From contig NW_009799101.1 of the NCBI RefSeq assembly GCF_000213175.1, positions 3,044,024 through 3,108,023 on the forward strand: a stretch of DNA of 64,000 bases. Reading direction: 5' to 3'. A model generated the notes under the pieces. It did not search any database, was not told where the DNA came from, and saw nothing but the letters and a program-made list of their open reading frames with translations. The first letter of the stretch is position 1, and every line of letters begins with the position of its first letter. This DNA is from Neurospora tetrasperma FGSC 2508. Lineage: Eukaryota; Ascomycota; Sordariomycetes; Sordariales; Sordariaceae. Both the position numbers and the translations under genes were made by a program. Of this stretch, positions 29,335 through 42,064 are shown one piece after another.

Positions 29335-32300
29335 TTAAGCATAGCCCGCAAAGAAAGCAGCGAGACTCGGAAAGAGAATGACTTTGAGGAAGACACGCAG
29401 CGAGCCAGCCTCTCCGATCATCTCTCTGGGGTCATTGTTGTCGCTGTTTTCGACTTTCTCGTTGTCATCAATAACAGAGACATTCCCACCGGTGTTATCG
29501 CCCTTGTCGTCGTCTTCGTTGTCATTGTTGACGTTGGGGTTAAGCTCGTCTCCGCTCTCATAGTCGCTCTCTACCCCGCTGGTGCTGTCAAGGTTCGAAG
29601 CAACTGTTACGCCCTCGTTTCCTCCATTGCCTAGCGATAGGCGAATTGTGGTCAGTTCAGGTCGGGACCTCGAGGAGGGTGGGTAAGAAGAAAGAGAGAA
29701 AAAACGAGCAGGACGAATGTAACAGAGGTTAGCTAGCAAAAAATAGCAAGCCATACCCTTTGGCATCGCTCTCCATATTCCTTTCCACCCCTTGACCCTT
29801 CACATCTCACAGCATACTCCACAACACTGCGCACTTAACAGTTCACATACCACCACCGCCGGTGAAACCGGTAGATCCCATAATCATTCTTTCGTCAATG
29901 AACGAAAGTAAGAACTTGGAGAGAAGTCGACCGGTGAACAAGTGGAAGAGGCTAGTCTTGTTTTTATTGGCGGGATCGGTGAAAGGGTCGACGTTCTCTT
30001 TGGGAGGACCGCTGGGGTCGAAGGTCAGGAAGTCGAGTTCGTGGCCTATTTCGATTGCAGGTGTTGTTAGTTGGTGCTTTGGGAGTATTGACTTTGGCAG
30101 AAGAGAAAATCGGTGCTTATAGGTGGAATTGGAAAGTGCGGGGAGATTGGAAGGTTACGGGTGAAGGGTTGAAAGAAAAACCTGAGAGGAATGGAGAAGG
30201 ATGGTAGGAAGTAGATGTGGGACATGACTTGAATGTTAAGGTTCGGTCAAGGTGTATGAATTTACCAAGGTTGGAGCCGTCCAAGAGGCCAGAGACCATA
30301 CAAGTCATGGAGGGGAAGATGGGATGGTGGTGAGAGCGGAAGGGGGATTTTTTCCACGGCAGAAATAAGGGGTTCAAGAGGAAAAGGGCAAAACTTACGA
30401 ACATCCGAAACGTCAAAAAACCGGTCCCGGAACGTCTTCACCATGTAGATCGCCGCCTCTCCATCCGGGAACTCTCTGAGGCTCTCCAACGCCTCATCAT
30501 CCACGAATGGGTTAAACGCCTTCCCGTCTTTCGCCGTCGACGGATGCGTTTGATAAATCTGGTGGAACTGATACATGAACTGCTTGAACGGCAAGTTGTC
30601 AATCGCCTCGAGTGTATCCCAGGCTTGTTTGCGAGTAAAGTCCATCTTCAACTGATCCATACCCTGCTCGATCTCCCCGATATCCTCGATACCCCCTTCT
30701 TTCCTGCCCAGAATATTCTCCGCTTCCTGTTGCTGATGCTGATGGTACTGCTGCTGTTGCTGCCGTTGCTGAACCTTGTACAACCAATCCCTCTTCTTGA
30801 CCTCATTCTCCATAACCACATACGCGTCCGCCTGCGCCTCCTTATACTCCAAAAACACACTAAGCGCCACGAACGCCGCAAAGCAGCCCGCCCACTCCTT
30901 GCGGGATCTTGGCTTCAGCGCCTTGCTAAAGTCCTCAAACAGCCTCCTCACCTCACGCTCAATCATGTCGTTTGTCACCGCTTTCAGCTGCCTGTTGAGC
31001 ACCCTGGCCGTCAGAACCTTCCTGTCCAAGCCCTCGGGCACCCGATACCCCGCAGCCTCAATAGCGTGCACGGATTCCGGGTCCAGGTGCAGGTGGTAAG
31101 ACATGGTGTAGTTCATGGTCAGAATCTGCAGCGCGCGCTTGACCATGCCGTTGCGAGATTCGTTGGCGTATCGTCGCAAAATAGGAAGCACCCGATTGGG
31201 GATTTTGGTAGTATGCTCGCACGATTGTGTGAGGAGGTAAGCCCATTGGTCTTCGTTATATAGTCCCTCGTGGAACTGGCGCAGATGCCGGCGCAGTTCT
31301 TCGCGCTGGTCGAGCCAGCCATACGGCAGCGCAATCGGCGTTGCCGGGGACTCTTCGAGGACGAGCCCGTGGCCCGCCCCGAGCGAGTGTTCGCGCACGG
31401 TGTACCACCTTGTAGCGTCGGGGGCGTTGGGGGTGGGAGTGAAGAACTTGGCAAACACGGTGAGCATAGCATCCTTGTTGAAGCCACGGCCGAGAGTCAG
31501 ACGCAATTTGATCGGTTTCTCAGAGTCCTCTTCGTCCTCCCGGAAGCGCACCGAAAAAGAGGCGACGTTTTCCCTTACGTACTCCTCTGCTCCCTTAGCG
31601 CCTTCCCGCTTCAGATGTACTTTCAGCCATCCCGGAAAGATGACCTCGGTGAAGTCGCTGAACTGCCAGCAGATCACCTCGGGCACAGTGAGCTTGAGTT
31701 TCTCGCACCGCCGGCACGGGCGTGTTTCCTCGCACGACACCTTACGAGCGTGACAGCAGAAGCAGGCGCCTATGCGGCGGACTTGCAAGGCGGAAACGGC
31801 GGTGGAGATGGCGAGAGGACCCTTGCGGCCCCTGAGAGTGGTGCGGCTGCTTCCCTCGGCGTCCTTACCGCCGAACAAGGCCGCGCTGCTGCCCTTAGCA
31901 GCGTTCTGACTGATGGACTGCGGGGTGATGACGACGAACTTGTTTTCACCGGAGATGTTCACGGTCACGCTGCCGGGGGATGTGGAAGAGAAGGTGACTG
32001 TAGACGGGCTGGGTGGTACCTTTTTCTTCTGGACGCGAGCATTGCCACGGGTCTTATGGATGGCAGTGGGCTTGGAGGTCGCGTGCGAAGATGAGGAGGG
32101 GCCCGGAACAGGGACGGATGGAGCTGGGTATCGCTGCTGGACTTGAACGGACAGGTAAGGAGCATCCTCTGGGGCAGAGTGATGGCTCAAGATTTGGCTG
32201 TTGATACTCTCTGGTGGGCTGGAACTGAGTGCACCTGGGCCGATCTCGATGTTAAAGTCTTCCATGTTGAAGGGGGAGGGGACTTCATCCATGAACCCGG

Positions 32301-32910
32301 GCTCGAGGCCACCAGGATGAAGAGGATCCCAAGGTGGGACATTAACATCAGACAAGACAATGTGGAGGTCAAAGTCGTCCTGAAAGTTCTGTGGTTGTTG
32401 GTTCTGGTGGCTGGCAGGCTGTTCAGATCGTCCCACAGCAGCCATGCCTTGTTCGTATTGCGGATCAGGAAACAGAATAGAGTTGATGTCCACGTTGTCG
32501 AAGGTATACCCATCGAAGTGTGAGAAATCATCAGCGGGGAATTGGTAACCACCTTCGGGCGAGCCAGACAAGGCATCTGGAGTCAAGGCAGCTGGCAGGG
32601 GGCTTAAACCGCCGCCAAACTGTTCCTCAACATTGGTCCAAGAGCTTAGACTACCCTGGACAGGGCTGGTCTGAAGGCCGCCCAAAGTACCGGTATCGGG
32701 GCTGACATTGACAAAAGCCCAAGCGTGTTGGTCAAAATCCGAGTCACTGCCGATGGACTCGGGGGCATATCCATGTTGGGGCCTGTGGGTGTTGGTGTGA
32801 TCATGCTGATGACCATATCCATAGTTGTGTTCGCATTCAGCTTGCTCATGCTCAGGGTTACCATGATGACCCTGAAAGGGTGAGTAGCTCATGAGGGGCG
32901 CAGTAGACAT
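29335..32910 (-). CDS. Zn2Cys6-like transcription regulator with a central zinc cluster (about 1000 aa)
   Basis: Proposed exons: 32910-30399, 30045-29851 and 29630-29335, in phase, giving 1000 aa. The zinc cluster lies centrally (about residue 380): CFCCHARKVSCEETRPCRRC with a sixth Cys eleven residues later (C2C6C5C2C11C). This fits the fungal Zn2Cys6 DNA-binding fold, but the last spacing is wide. Before it is a ~370-residue Pro/Ser/Gly-rich region; after it, a mostly helical domain with a Gln/His tract (QRQQQQQYHQHQQQ). The last exon is very Asp/Asn/Glu-rich and could be an activation tail. The start used is the first ATG (MSTAPLMSY); the frame runs open further upstream but has no ATG until a stop near 33310. 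The first intron is uncertain: no AG follows its donor for over 130 bases, so a missed middle exon is possible. Targets are unknown. Confidence 0.75.
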
Positions 32911-35900
32911 GGTTTCCGAGGGAGCAGCTTCGGCGGGTGGTGTTATGGTTTCGCGGCCTTTGCCCTTGTCAGTAGCCCTCGTGGTGTCGAGGGCTTCGTT
33001 CTTTGATTCCTCCACTTTGGCGGTTGGAAAGGGGATCTTCGGGATTTCCTTGAACGGGGAACCTCCTTGCTCTAGGGGCTCGGGGTCTTGGACGCCTTGA
33101 GATGCGTTGGCTAGGACCTCGGTTGGTGAAACGTAAAGAGACCGTTGTCTATGGCTTTGTGGACGTGGGGTGGTACGCTGGTGTGATGTTGTGTTGCGGT
33201 GATGATCTGGACAGTTGAATTCTTTGACGCTTGTTAAACGGTCTATTCGAAAGTGGTATAGAAAGGTGAAACGGATTCGGGATTCTGTGCGATGTAATCC
33301 TCGTTCTTATATCCAGCGAGAGCTTTGGGATGCCGCAGCACGCAAGATCAATGGCTCATGGAATGCTCTTTTAGACAGAGTGTCATTCTCTTGTTTGTCG
33401 TATCAAGAGTGTTCAAGACCAAGGAGAGGTGTCGCAGCAGGACGTGTGGAAGGGTAGAGTCGAGTCACGACAGCTACCAAGACCGAGGCATGCCCATTCA
33501 GAGAGTCAAGAGGGTCGTGAAGAGAGGGCGATGGAAAGAATGATGGGAACGAGAAGTGAGTTGAAGAACTGGAAACGAGGAAGATGATTCAGATATTGGA
33601 AACACCAAAAAAGATCAGTGTTCTTTTCCCGAGTCCTTTTGGTTCTGAAGAGACTCTGACCTGACGTCGTCAAGGACAGGTCAGTCAGAGCCAAGACAAG
33701 ACGTTTGCCTGCCTGAGATCTACCCCTCCATGACAGATTGAATCCGATGGGATACAATGTTGTACACGGTAGACAGGCCGGGAGTGGCTTCAAACTTCTA
33801 TCGAGAGAAGTGTCAAGAGTGTCAAAGACCCGTCTTCAGCAAACCAGACGATATAACTAACCTCTTCAGGGTACCGAACAGATGCGCAACTTGCATGCCC
33901 ATTCCTCCAGCTCATCGTCACCATCATGTTCCTATTGGACAGAGTCGAAGGCTGGTTCACTCAGCCCGCCCTGTCACCAGGGGATGCGCAACCCATGGGT
34001 GTGTTCTGCGGGAGGCATGGGGAGGGACATGAGGTGGGCGAGGTGTCATCCAGAGAGGGGACATTGGGGACAGATTGGGGGGGGGGGGGGGAATGTCCCC
34101 TCGATGCGAAAGTCAGGAAAGGAAGAAGGATGAAAGCCAACCCCTCTTGGCGGCGCTATACCCGATTGGATACCGATTCCAACAGCCACTATTTGAACCG
34201 CGCCTCCTCCCACTAGCCAGTGGCCTCTCTTTCCTCTGGTTTCCCGACCTGATTTTACTGTACCATTTCCATTTTTCATGTACTGATCTTACCGTACTAC
34301 CCACCGAGGCTTTCCACTAGCTTTGTCGCTTTCGTTTCACTTTCCTCCTGGATCCTTGCTTGCAATGCAACACGTCCATGGATGGACGGACGGACAGATT
34401 TCGTAGAGGCGAGGTTACCAAAGATGGAATCCAGGGCGAACGTCATTCGACTCAGCAAACAATCCGTCCTACCTTCATCTGAGCCCAACACTTTCGAGGC
34501 ATCGAGTCAGGCCTGTCAACGAATAATGAATGAATGGCAGTACATCTAGGCAGAGCGGACGGTTCAACGGAACGGAGTGTCTGGAATTCTTCCCAGCATT
34601 TATACTATGACATGTGGTTGCTACTCCGATGAACTACGAAAGGACAACCCGCCAAGGCCAGCAATGCCTCAATCAACTATCACTTACACACGACCACATC
34701 CCCTGGTGCTGATGATGACGACCGTGGTGATGATGACCAACACCTACAAGGACTAGCAAACGCATCAAGCTAAGATCAATTGGGAACATTAAGAATCCGT
34801 TCAACATCTCTCATTTTCTCTAAGTTCTTGAACTTCTCGGTCACCAACTTGTCCCCACAGTACCACCATCCCAAGCGTGCCCATCTAGTATACCCAGCGT
34901 TAGACATCATGGCTTCATGGGAAAGAAAGGGCAAGGACAAGGACCAGGTGGACATGCTGTGTTTCCCCACGGCACACAATACACTACATACCAACACACG
35001 ACTTACACCACAGACTTAAACCACACGTTCTTATATCCGCTCGCCTCGGCCTCGGCTTGAAACTTTTATGGTATAGGTATCATGTAAGATCCGACTGGAA
35101 TCTTGATCGTGGTGTCATCAACTACGAGTTTGACTTTAATGAATAACTACTCAGCATCACGGAAAAATGGGGCAAAATCTGGGAACCAACGAAGGATAGT
35201 CAGAATCTGAGCCTCATCGTTGTGCTAAACGAGCGTATCATTTGGTACCGCAAAGGCTTAAAGAATTCCACTTTCAAGGGAATGTCGTCAATCACATACA
35301 TACAATCATAATGGTTAATGGTCAATTTACCTAGTTGCGTTTGACGGCTGCCGAGGAGCTTTCATGGCGATAGAGTAGTCGCATACCTTTGATCTTTTGC
35401 CTTCCTCACTACCTGCATTTCGGGACTGTACTCGTGAGTCTTTTGCCATGTGTCCTCATAATGGTGTTAACCCGACTACCAAGCACCAATCATGGGCATA
35501 CCCTACAAACAGGAGACTCAACCAAAGGCCCCCCTGTATGTCGTAAGTATCTCTTCGAAAAGACCTCGGTAAACAAAGCCGAAACAAAGCCGCTCATCAA
35601 CGCAGACTTGAGTTCCTCCCCTTTAGATAAGCCCAGAAGAGGTGAGAAGATGGAAAAAGGGCAGTGAGAATGACATGACAGGTAAGGCAACACAACACAG
35701 CCCGGAATCACGACATCAAGCAGTGACAGTGGCAAAAGGAGTGTGGCAACCAGTAATCTGTAGAGGTAGTCAGGTTCGGTAAGAAAGGCAGTCAAGGGAG
35801 GAGGGTAAGTAGGCAGCTAAGGGAGGTAGTGGGATATAATCCGTGCTACACAACGAGAGAGGTCGGGCCGGTTGTTGTTATTTGGTAGGAGTATGTAGCG

Positions 35901-37102
35901 TAGAGCGGGCAAGTCTGAAGCAAGCTCACATGGTTGGTGAGGCGACTGTGGGTGTAAAAGAAAGATTGCAGAAGACGAGCGAGCAGCGATCTCAAGGTAT
36001 CAAACTGTAAGGCCAAGTCATTTAAAAGCCAATAACTAACAGTATCAAAAGACCACCCTCCCAAGACACTTGGGTACGTTAACACCCACCCCACCCAACA
36101 CCTCACTTAATTGCACAGCGTACATCAAGAGAACCTCTAGCAACCACGAGAGGGGAATCCCAAAGATACAGGAAGGCAAAGATGACGTCAGTACCACCCC
36201 GTATACCCCGAGCACCGTCTCTTTCCGAGTCCAAGTTGTCCAATGAAGGTGTTCTATATCCATATCCGAGCTGAGATGAGATGAGTGAGGTATATCGACA
36301 GTTCTTTTATCCGTTTCCTTCCTTGCTTATATCCAACCAGCACACGCTTTTCCCGTCTCCAATCCCAAATTCATTTACCTATCCAAGGTGTTTTCCTCTT
36401 TTTGCTGTTTTCCCTCCAGTTTTTTCCCTTTCCCTAGGTAACTTTGACCATCCTGGACAGACCAGTAAAGGCATACTTGTCCTTGGTGCTGTCCCAACCC
36501 TTTTCATACCAGAATTCTAACAAAGCTCGCCGACAAGCCTTTCCTTGACTTGTCCTTGGCGTAGATATAACCTCCTGTAGATTTGTCGAGACAATGTTAT
36601 GTCCGTCTGGGGTTCTTTCTTCTAGAAAACCAAAAGCAGAATGTCAAGCAAAAATGAGAGAAAAAAAGAAAAAAAAGATAAAGAAGAAAAGAAAAAAAAA
36701 AAAAAAAAAAAAAAAAGAAAAAGGGAAAGAAGAAAAAGCAACAGATATAATAAGAGTGCCTCCGACCGAGTGGATGCTACATGACCAAACCTTCTATATA
36801 TATATAGCCTCGCGGCTGTTCCTTCTCCCGTGTATCTTCCTGACCAATGATGCAACCATAATGATAAAAGCAAACTTGAGATCCAGATCCAAAGGGGAGT
36901 CCTGTAGGGGGATATAACCAAACCAGACCAAACGCGCATAAAAAGCAGAACCAAGGATTCAAAATCAAGCTGGTGAAGTCGCAGAGAGGTACTGTAAGTG
37001 AAGGTGTAGGTGTAAAGGATCACCCACTCCCACTCAAGAGTAAGGGCATCCATCATCTTCAACCTTCACAACCTCCCGCTTCACCCCACCCACCCCAAGC
37101 CC
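32911..37102. other. 4.2-kb intergenic region
   Basis: Upstream of the zinc-cluster gene and downstream of the His/Asn-rich gene. It contains G-run 34077-34091 (15 G) and A-run 36692-36716 (25 A) inside a purine-rich A/G stretch. Small overlapping frames exist on both strands without family resemblance. A long leader with upstream frames is plausible near 33.0-33.3 kb. Confidence 0.5.
33306..33311 (-). promoter_or_regulatory. Possible TATA element of the zinc-cluster gene
   Basis: TATAAG on the minus strand, about 400 bases before the proposed ATG. Position and match fit a core promoter, but the evidence is a six-base match only. Confidence 0.25.
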
Positions 37103-38490
37103 TCAGCGGAACCTCGCCGCCGCAGCCGCCGCCCGTTCCTGGATCTGCTGCTCCGTCCTCACATACAGCTTATCCAAAAAGTCCATAGCCGGCGCATCCT
37201 TGAGGATCTTGGCGACCTGAATCCCCGCACTGATCAGCTGCAAGATATTCCGATCGTCCTTCAACGGACGACTCTGATGCTTGGCCGCGTGCCTCATCTC
37301 CAGACTGTTCTCCAAAATCGTCACAAACTGCTTGATTTGCCCGTTATACAGCACCCGCGCGGGGATTCTTCGCTTGGTGGCCAGTCTCTTCAAAAGGTAC
37401 ACCCACTCGGTCCATTCGCGGTCCTGCGGTCTCTCGACGGGCCGCATGTCTTGGGTCAAAGGGATGGGGAACTGGTACTTGGCTACAAAGTCGTAGGCGC
37501 ACTGGGAGAGCCGGTCGTTGACTTGCGTCAGGACGGAGTCCTGTTCTTGCACGAGGAGGTTGGTCGGCAGGTGGGGGAGCTCGCGCTCTTGCATGGCGAT
37601 GTATTCCGGCGGAGGACGCTGAAGGAATTGGTGCGGCCCGTCAAACTCGTCCCGGTTGGAGGGGCGACGCTGAGAGCGGCTACCTCGGTTGTTGTTACCG
37701 TTACCACCGTTGTGGTTGTTGTGATGATGATTGTGGCTGTGGTGGTTCTGATGGTGGTTCTTGTTGCCGCCCGGCTTGCTGGAGGGTGCTGTTGACAGCG
37801 AGGGGTTGTCGAGCGAGTAGTCGGAGAGGCTGGGCGAAGCCAGGATGTCGTCGACCGAGTCCGCCGATGACGACGAGGCGAACCGCGACGACGACGCCGG
37901 GAGGTGGTGATCACCCCATCCCCCCTGTGTGTGGTTGAGGTTGAGGTTGAGGTTGGGCCCGGTGCTCCGGTACTGCCCGTTAAGGTGCCCGTGGGCGGCG
38001 CCGTGGCCTGGCGCGCTAGTGTATGGGTCAACGGGGGCTGGTCGGGGGTTGTAAAGCTGAGGGGTGGGCGCGGCGGCGGCGTGGTAGACGTGGTCGGGTC
38101 CGGCTCGTCCAAGGTTGTACTGGCTCTTTAGGTTGCTTCCAAGACCGAGGCCGTTGCCTAGCGCCGCCATCGACACGGCGGTCGTTGGCAGGTTAAATGT
38201 CGAGACATTTCCGCTTGTCGAGAAGGCCACGCTTTTCACTTCAGTGTTATTTCCGGCATTCCTCTGAAGACGGGGATATTCTCGCTGAATGGAGGCAGAT
38301 GGTGGTTCGATTTCTTACCTATGCGGCCGATAGGGACCCCTGCTGGTGACGTCGAACGAGGTGGTGTTGGTGTGCTGCTGGTACGATGTTGTATCGTCGT
38401 TGTATAGCGGGCTTTTGGTGCATTCGGTTAGTTAGCTCTAGATGCGCCCCGAGTTACCCCAAAAGGAGGGATGATGTGACGGTTGGTCAT
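37103..38490 (-). CDS. Unrecognised fungal protein with His/Asn-rich tract, three exons (416 aa)
   Basis: Proposed exons: 38490-38458 (33 nt, MTNRHIIPPFG), 38377-38319 (59 nt) and 38261-37103. The introns are 80 and 57 nt, and all junctions keep phase. Evidence for intron 1: donor GTAACT, a CTAACTAAC branch site and acceptor TACCAG. Intron 2 (GTAAGA...CAGAG) has no clear branch site and skips a CAG two bases upstream, so it is weaker. If the small exons are wrong, the first ATG of the long frame is at 38170. Residues 1-190 are low complexity, with a His/Asn run (NHHSHNHHHNNHN). The C-terminal ~190 residues look folded and helical (VNDRLSQCAYDFVAKYQFPI, REWTEWVYLLKRLATKRRIP, VRTEQQIQERAAAAAARFR). 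I cannot name the domain. Confidence 0.7.
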
Positions 38491-41400
38491 GTTTTGGGGA
38501 TTTAGGCTGTATTTTCCCACCTGCGCGTAGAGAGCCAAGGGTCACTTGGCACAACGGCCGACGTGCGGTAATAAGCAAAGTCCGGCTGTGCCATCTTTAG
38601 TCTTTTCCTATAGCTGATTTGTCGGAATGGGATTTCCGAAAGATCGATGCAATTCTTGTTGAAAGGGCGCCCGTCCAAAATGGTGGTATTTTATCAAGTC
38701 CTCTTTTTTTTTCTTGCAAAACTTGGCGAGCGCAAAAAAATCGCAACACGGAAAATTCAAAATATTATGGCCCGCAGGAGTGTTCAAATTGGCAGAGGAG
38801 GAGAGAGAAAAAAAAATATTCGTCCAGCAAAACGGCAAAAACCGAAAAAAGCCTGCGGCCAGGATTTCCTGGGATACCGGCCACCGAAATCTTTCCAACT
38901 CCAGAAGGATCCACGAAACGGAGCTGGCGATAACCTCAACGGGTTATCAGATCTTTTCGGCGGATTCGCAATGATCCAGGGGTCCGGTAGGGCTCTCGCT
39001 GGCGACTCAACTAAACACGCGGGCGGGTTTGACAGCTTGGCGGCGTGCGCACAAGTGGATTCCTAGGTATTTTTTTCTGATCGCGAACCGGACCCGAGAT
39101 CAACAGCGGCGTGTCCTGGCACTCTTCCTTCGGACGAAGACGACAAAGATAAAGAAGACCCTAGAGACTCCAGAGGGCTGGGCCCACGATGGTGACATAA
39201 TCCACCTCCAAGTTGGGAGCGTGTGGCAAGGTTGATGCTGTCACGACAGCGAGCAGCACGGATACGGCGCGACACGATATCCTGGCCGGTGCGCCCCGGC
39301 AGTTGGGAGGCCGAGAGTACGACACACACACGTGCAATCACACGCCCCGTTTCCCGGTCAGCAAAAAGACACAAGCGAGCGATGTCAACTTTGGATCGCC
39401 AGCAAGCGCGCGTGGGGGATGTTTCTCCTGACTCGTGCAAAGGTCCAAAGCAATCGGGTGTGAACGAGAACGGAAGATGATGAGCAACAAGACGTAGCGA
39501 TGATGGCAGGTCGCCAACAAGTCGACAAAGTCAAACCGCAGGACGAGCGAGTGCAGCTTTTTTTTTTTGCAATTCTTTGCTTGGTCGTGGTTCTTGGCTG
39601 CCGGGACACCCTGGACATCTGATTTTGCGCCGCAATCCTCGGTTCTCCAGAGCCAGAGGGTGGCCTGCGCTTGCAGGGCAGAAGCATCTGTACGGCGGAG
39701 GAGTGCTCCTGCTGGTGGTGATGCGTCGTCCGGAGTGAATCCCGATGGTGTCAGCCACTCCATTGACATGTCAACCGCGGGAAGCTGGCCTGGTTGCCCG
39801 GATGAGTGTCGTCGTGTCAAAACACCCAAACATCGCGAGGATGAGGCTCACCAAAACGGCATTGACGGTGTGTAGGTTCCACGGGATAACCTGTGGCCGG
39901 CCCAAAGTAGGGCACCAGCGTTGGGCAATGGCAGAGACTAGTTGCCAAAGACGGCGTGTTTCGTGGGGATGCAAGATGTGTTGTCGACGACCCCCAAAGG
40001 CCATCCAAGGTGATTGGTGCAAGGAGCTCCCCTGAGCAAGTCGGAGCTGGTTGTGATTCGGAGAACGTGAAAGCTCTGGAAGGGTTGGGCACAAATGGAA
40101 CACAGTTCGCTGGCAAGCCCAATTTATGTCTTGATGCCACATGCCATACCGCATGTTTACCGACTTTTGCTCCCCCCCCCCCAATCCCGCATTTCGTGGC
40201 GTGGCCATCGCTCCGTTCTGTGACCCTGCACCTCTACGGCCTCTGCCGGTGAGGGCATGGGGTTCCGGATTCTTTAATGCTGTGTGTCCTGCCCCTTTGT
40301 CCTGCAACCCTCCCGTCCCTCTTTGGGTCTCCCCGTCCAAACTGCCCGTTCCTTTTCCTTTAAAAAGGTCAAACCCAAAGCTGAAATCCGCATCAGGACT
40401 TTGAAGTCCGGAGATCTGGTGTACGGATATCGGCCTTGGGAAAGACCGCATACGCGCCATATTGCCCCTCAAGAAAACCATACCGATGCCCAAAAAATGT
40501 GAGGCTGGAATGGGAACTCATTCATGAGATGAGATGTGTGCGTCGGCGAGACCCCTTCTCTCATCACATGTCTCTCCCGTTGCAATGGTCTCGCTTGCCG
40601 GCCGCCGGTTGTGTGGAAACTCTTTGGAGCACTGGAAGGGCGGCCCCACCTTGCCGCCCAGTCCCGAATACCCGCCCCGTTACGTTGGATGCCCGTTTCT
40701 TTTGCGACCGTCCCGTCGCGGATTTGGATGCCGGCCACGTTCTTGCCCTTTTCGTTCCCCCTTCCTGTCTCGGTCCGGATGAACCGCCCGTTTTCCCGAA
40801 ACCTCAGCCCGGAGTGAGGATTACCAACACAGCACACCTTACCCAGACAACCCGCCCCGGACCCGGCCCCGGACAGGCCTTCCGCCGGTTACCTCGGTGT
40901 CATCTCCGGAGGCAGTTATTATATCGTTAAATTTCGTCAGGTGAGTGACCATCGAGAAGATGCATCGGCCCATACGCATTCATGGAGGACGGTAAAAAAG
41001 AACAATTGACGTGCTGTGCTGGGCCACCACCAGCTTACGTCTCTCGACAAGACATAGCAGCCCTTGGAGTACCTTGACGGTTCATGTTCCCCGGGATGGA
41101 TGGTGTTGAAGTTGATGTTGTTCCAAGTTGGAACTTACAGACGGGCCTTAACCTCTGGCCGATGGCCGAGGTAACCCCGGGGTGAAATTATGCCCCAGTC
41201 GAAATCTGCGGTAGTACCGATCTGGAGCTTTGCACCACCCCCTGAAAACTCATCTGATACCGATGTTCTTCTGAGACTCACACACATCTGGAGGCAGTAG
41301 ACCCTGACCACACTATCGTCCGACCGATGTCCACTCGACAGCGTGCCAACCGCAGGTTTCGTGTACCTTACCCACCAAATCAGTTGGCTTGGCATTTCTG

Positions 41401-41877
41401 GATCCTTATAAGATCAAGTTCTAGATAAGGCCTGGCGGGATGCTTTGAATGTCCAGAAGCTGTCCAAACGAGGGGTTCTGGGTGTTACAGCATATCACGT
41501 TGCTTTGTGTGACTTCTGGACCAATCTCCGAGATCGACGACATGCTGTGGCACTTGGTCAAGCCACCATCGTGAGCGATGGCCGGACACAAGCCACTCAT
41601 CCAGTGGTAGGGACCAGGGAATGGCTGTATTTTCTTTGACGGAGTGTGGCAGGGCATGAAGTCTACGCAGGATGAAATCCGACAGCGGGCAGGTCTTGCT
41701 AGAGGCTTGCGCTGGGGCTTTCTGATCTGTTGTGCCTCATGGCCATGAAATTTCAGTGGCATGCGAAAGTGGCTCATCACTGCTTTTGCATGGCGGTGAT
41801 TGTGTGTATGGGACTTGCATGCGATTTCTTCCGATGGCAGACACGGCCGTCAATGATCAAGCCACTAATGAAGCAGG
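38491..41877. other. Gene-poor region
   Basis: Promoter side of the His/Asn-rich gene, then sequence with only overlapping open frames on both strands (largest 39771-40493 on -, 240 codons) and no recognisable protein. No tRNA, no terminal repeats and no transposase motif are seen. Confidence 0.5.
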
Positions 41878-42064
41878 ATGCCATGGCCTCAGCCTCTTGT
41901 GGTGGAAGACCAACAAACATGTCTCACCCGTTCGATATACCTTGAGGAGACATCCCATCATGGGTATGGAATGATGTTGATGGGGTGCAATTGTAACGAA
42001 GGAAGCTCGGCGAGGAAGTTTGCGACGGTCGCAAAAGTACCTACCTATCTTGGCAGTGCACTAA

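Noticed and set aside
36692-36716. 25-base A-run as a possible retroposon tail
   Set aside because: It lies in a longer purine-rich A/G tract, with no element sequence beside it and no visible target-site duplication.
39771-40493. 240-codon minus-strand frame in the gene-poor region
   Set aside because: No family resemblance, no splice partners and overlapping frames on the other strand of similar quality.
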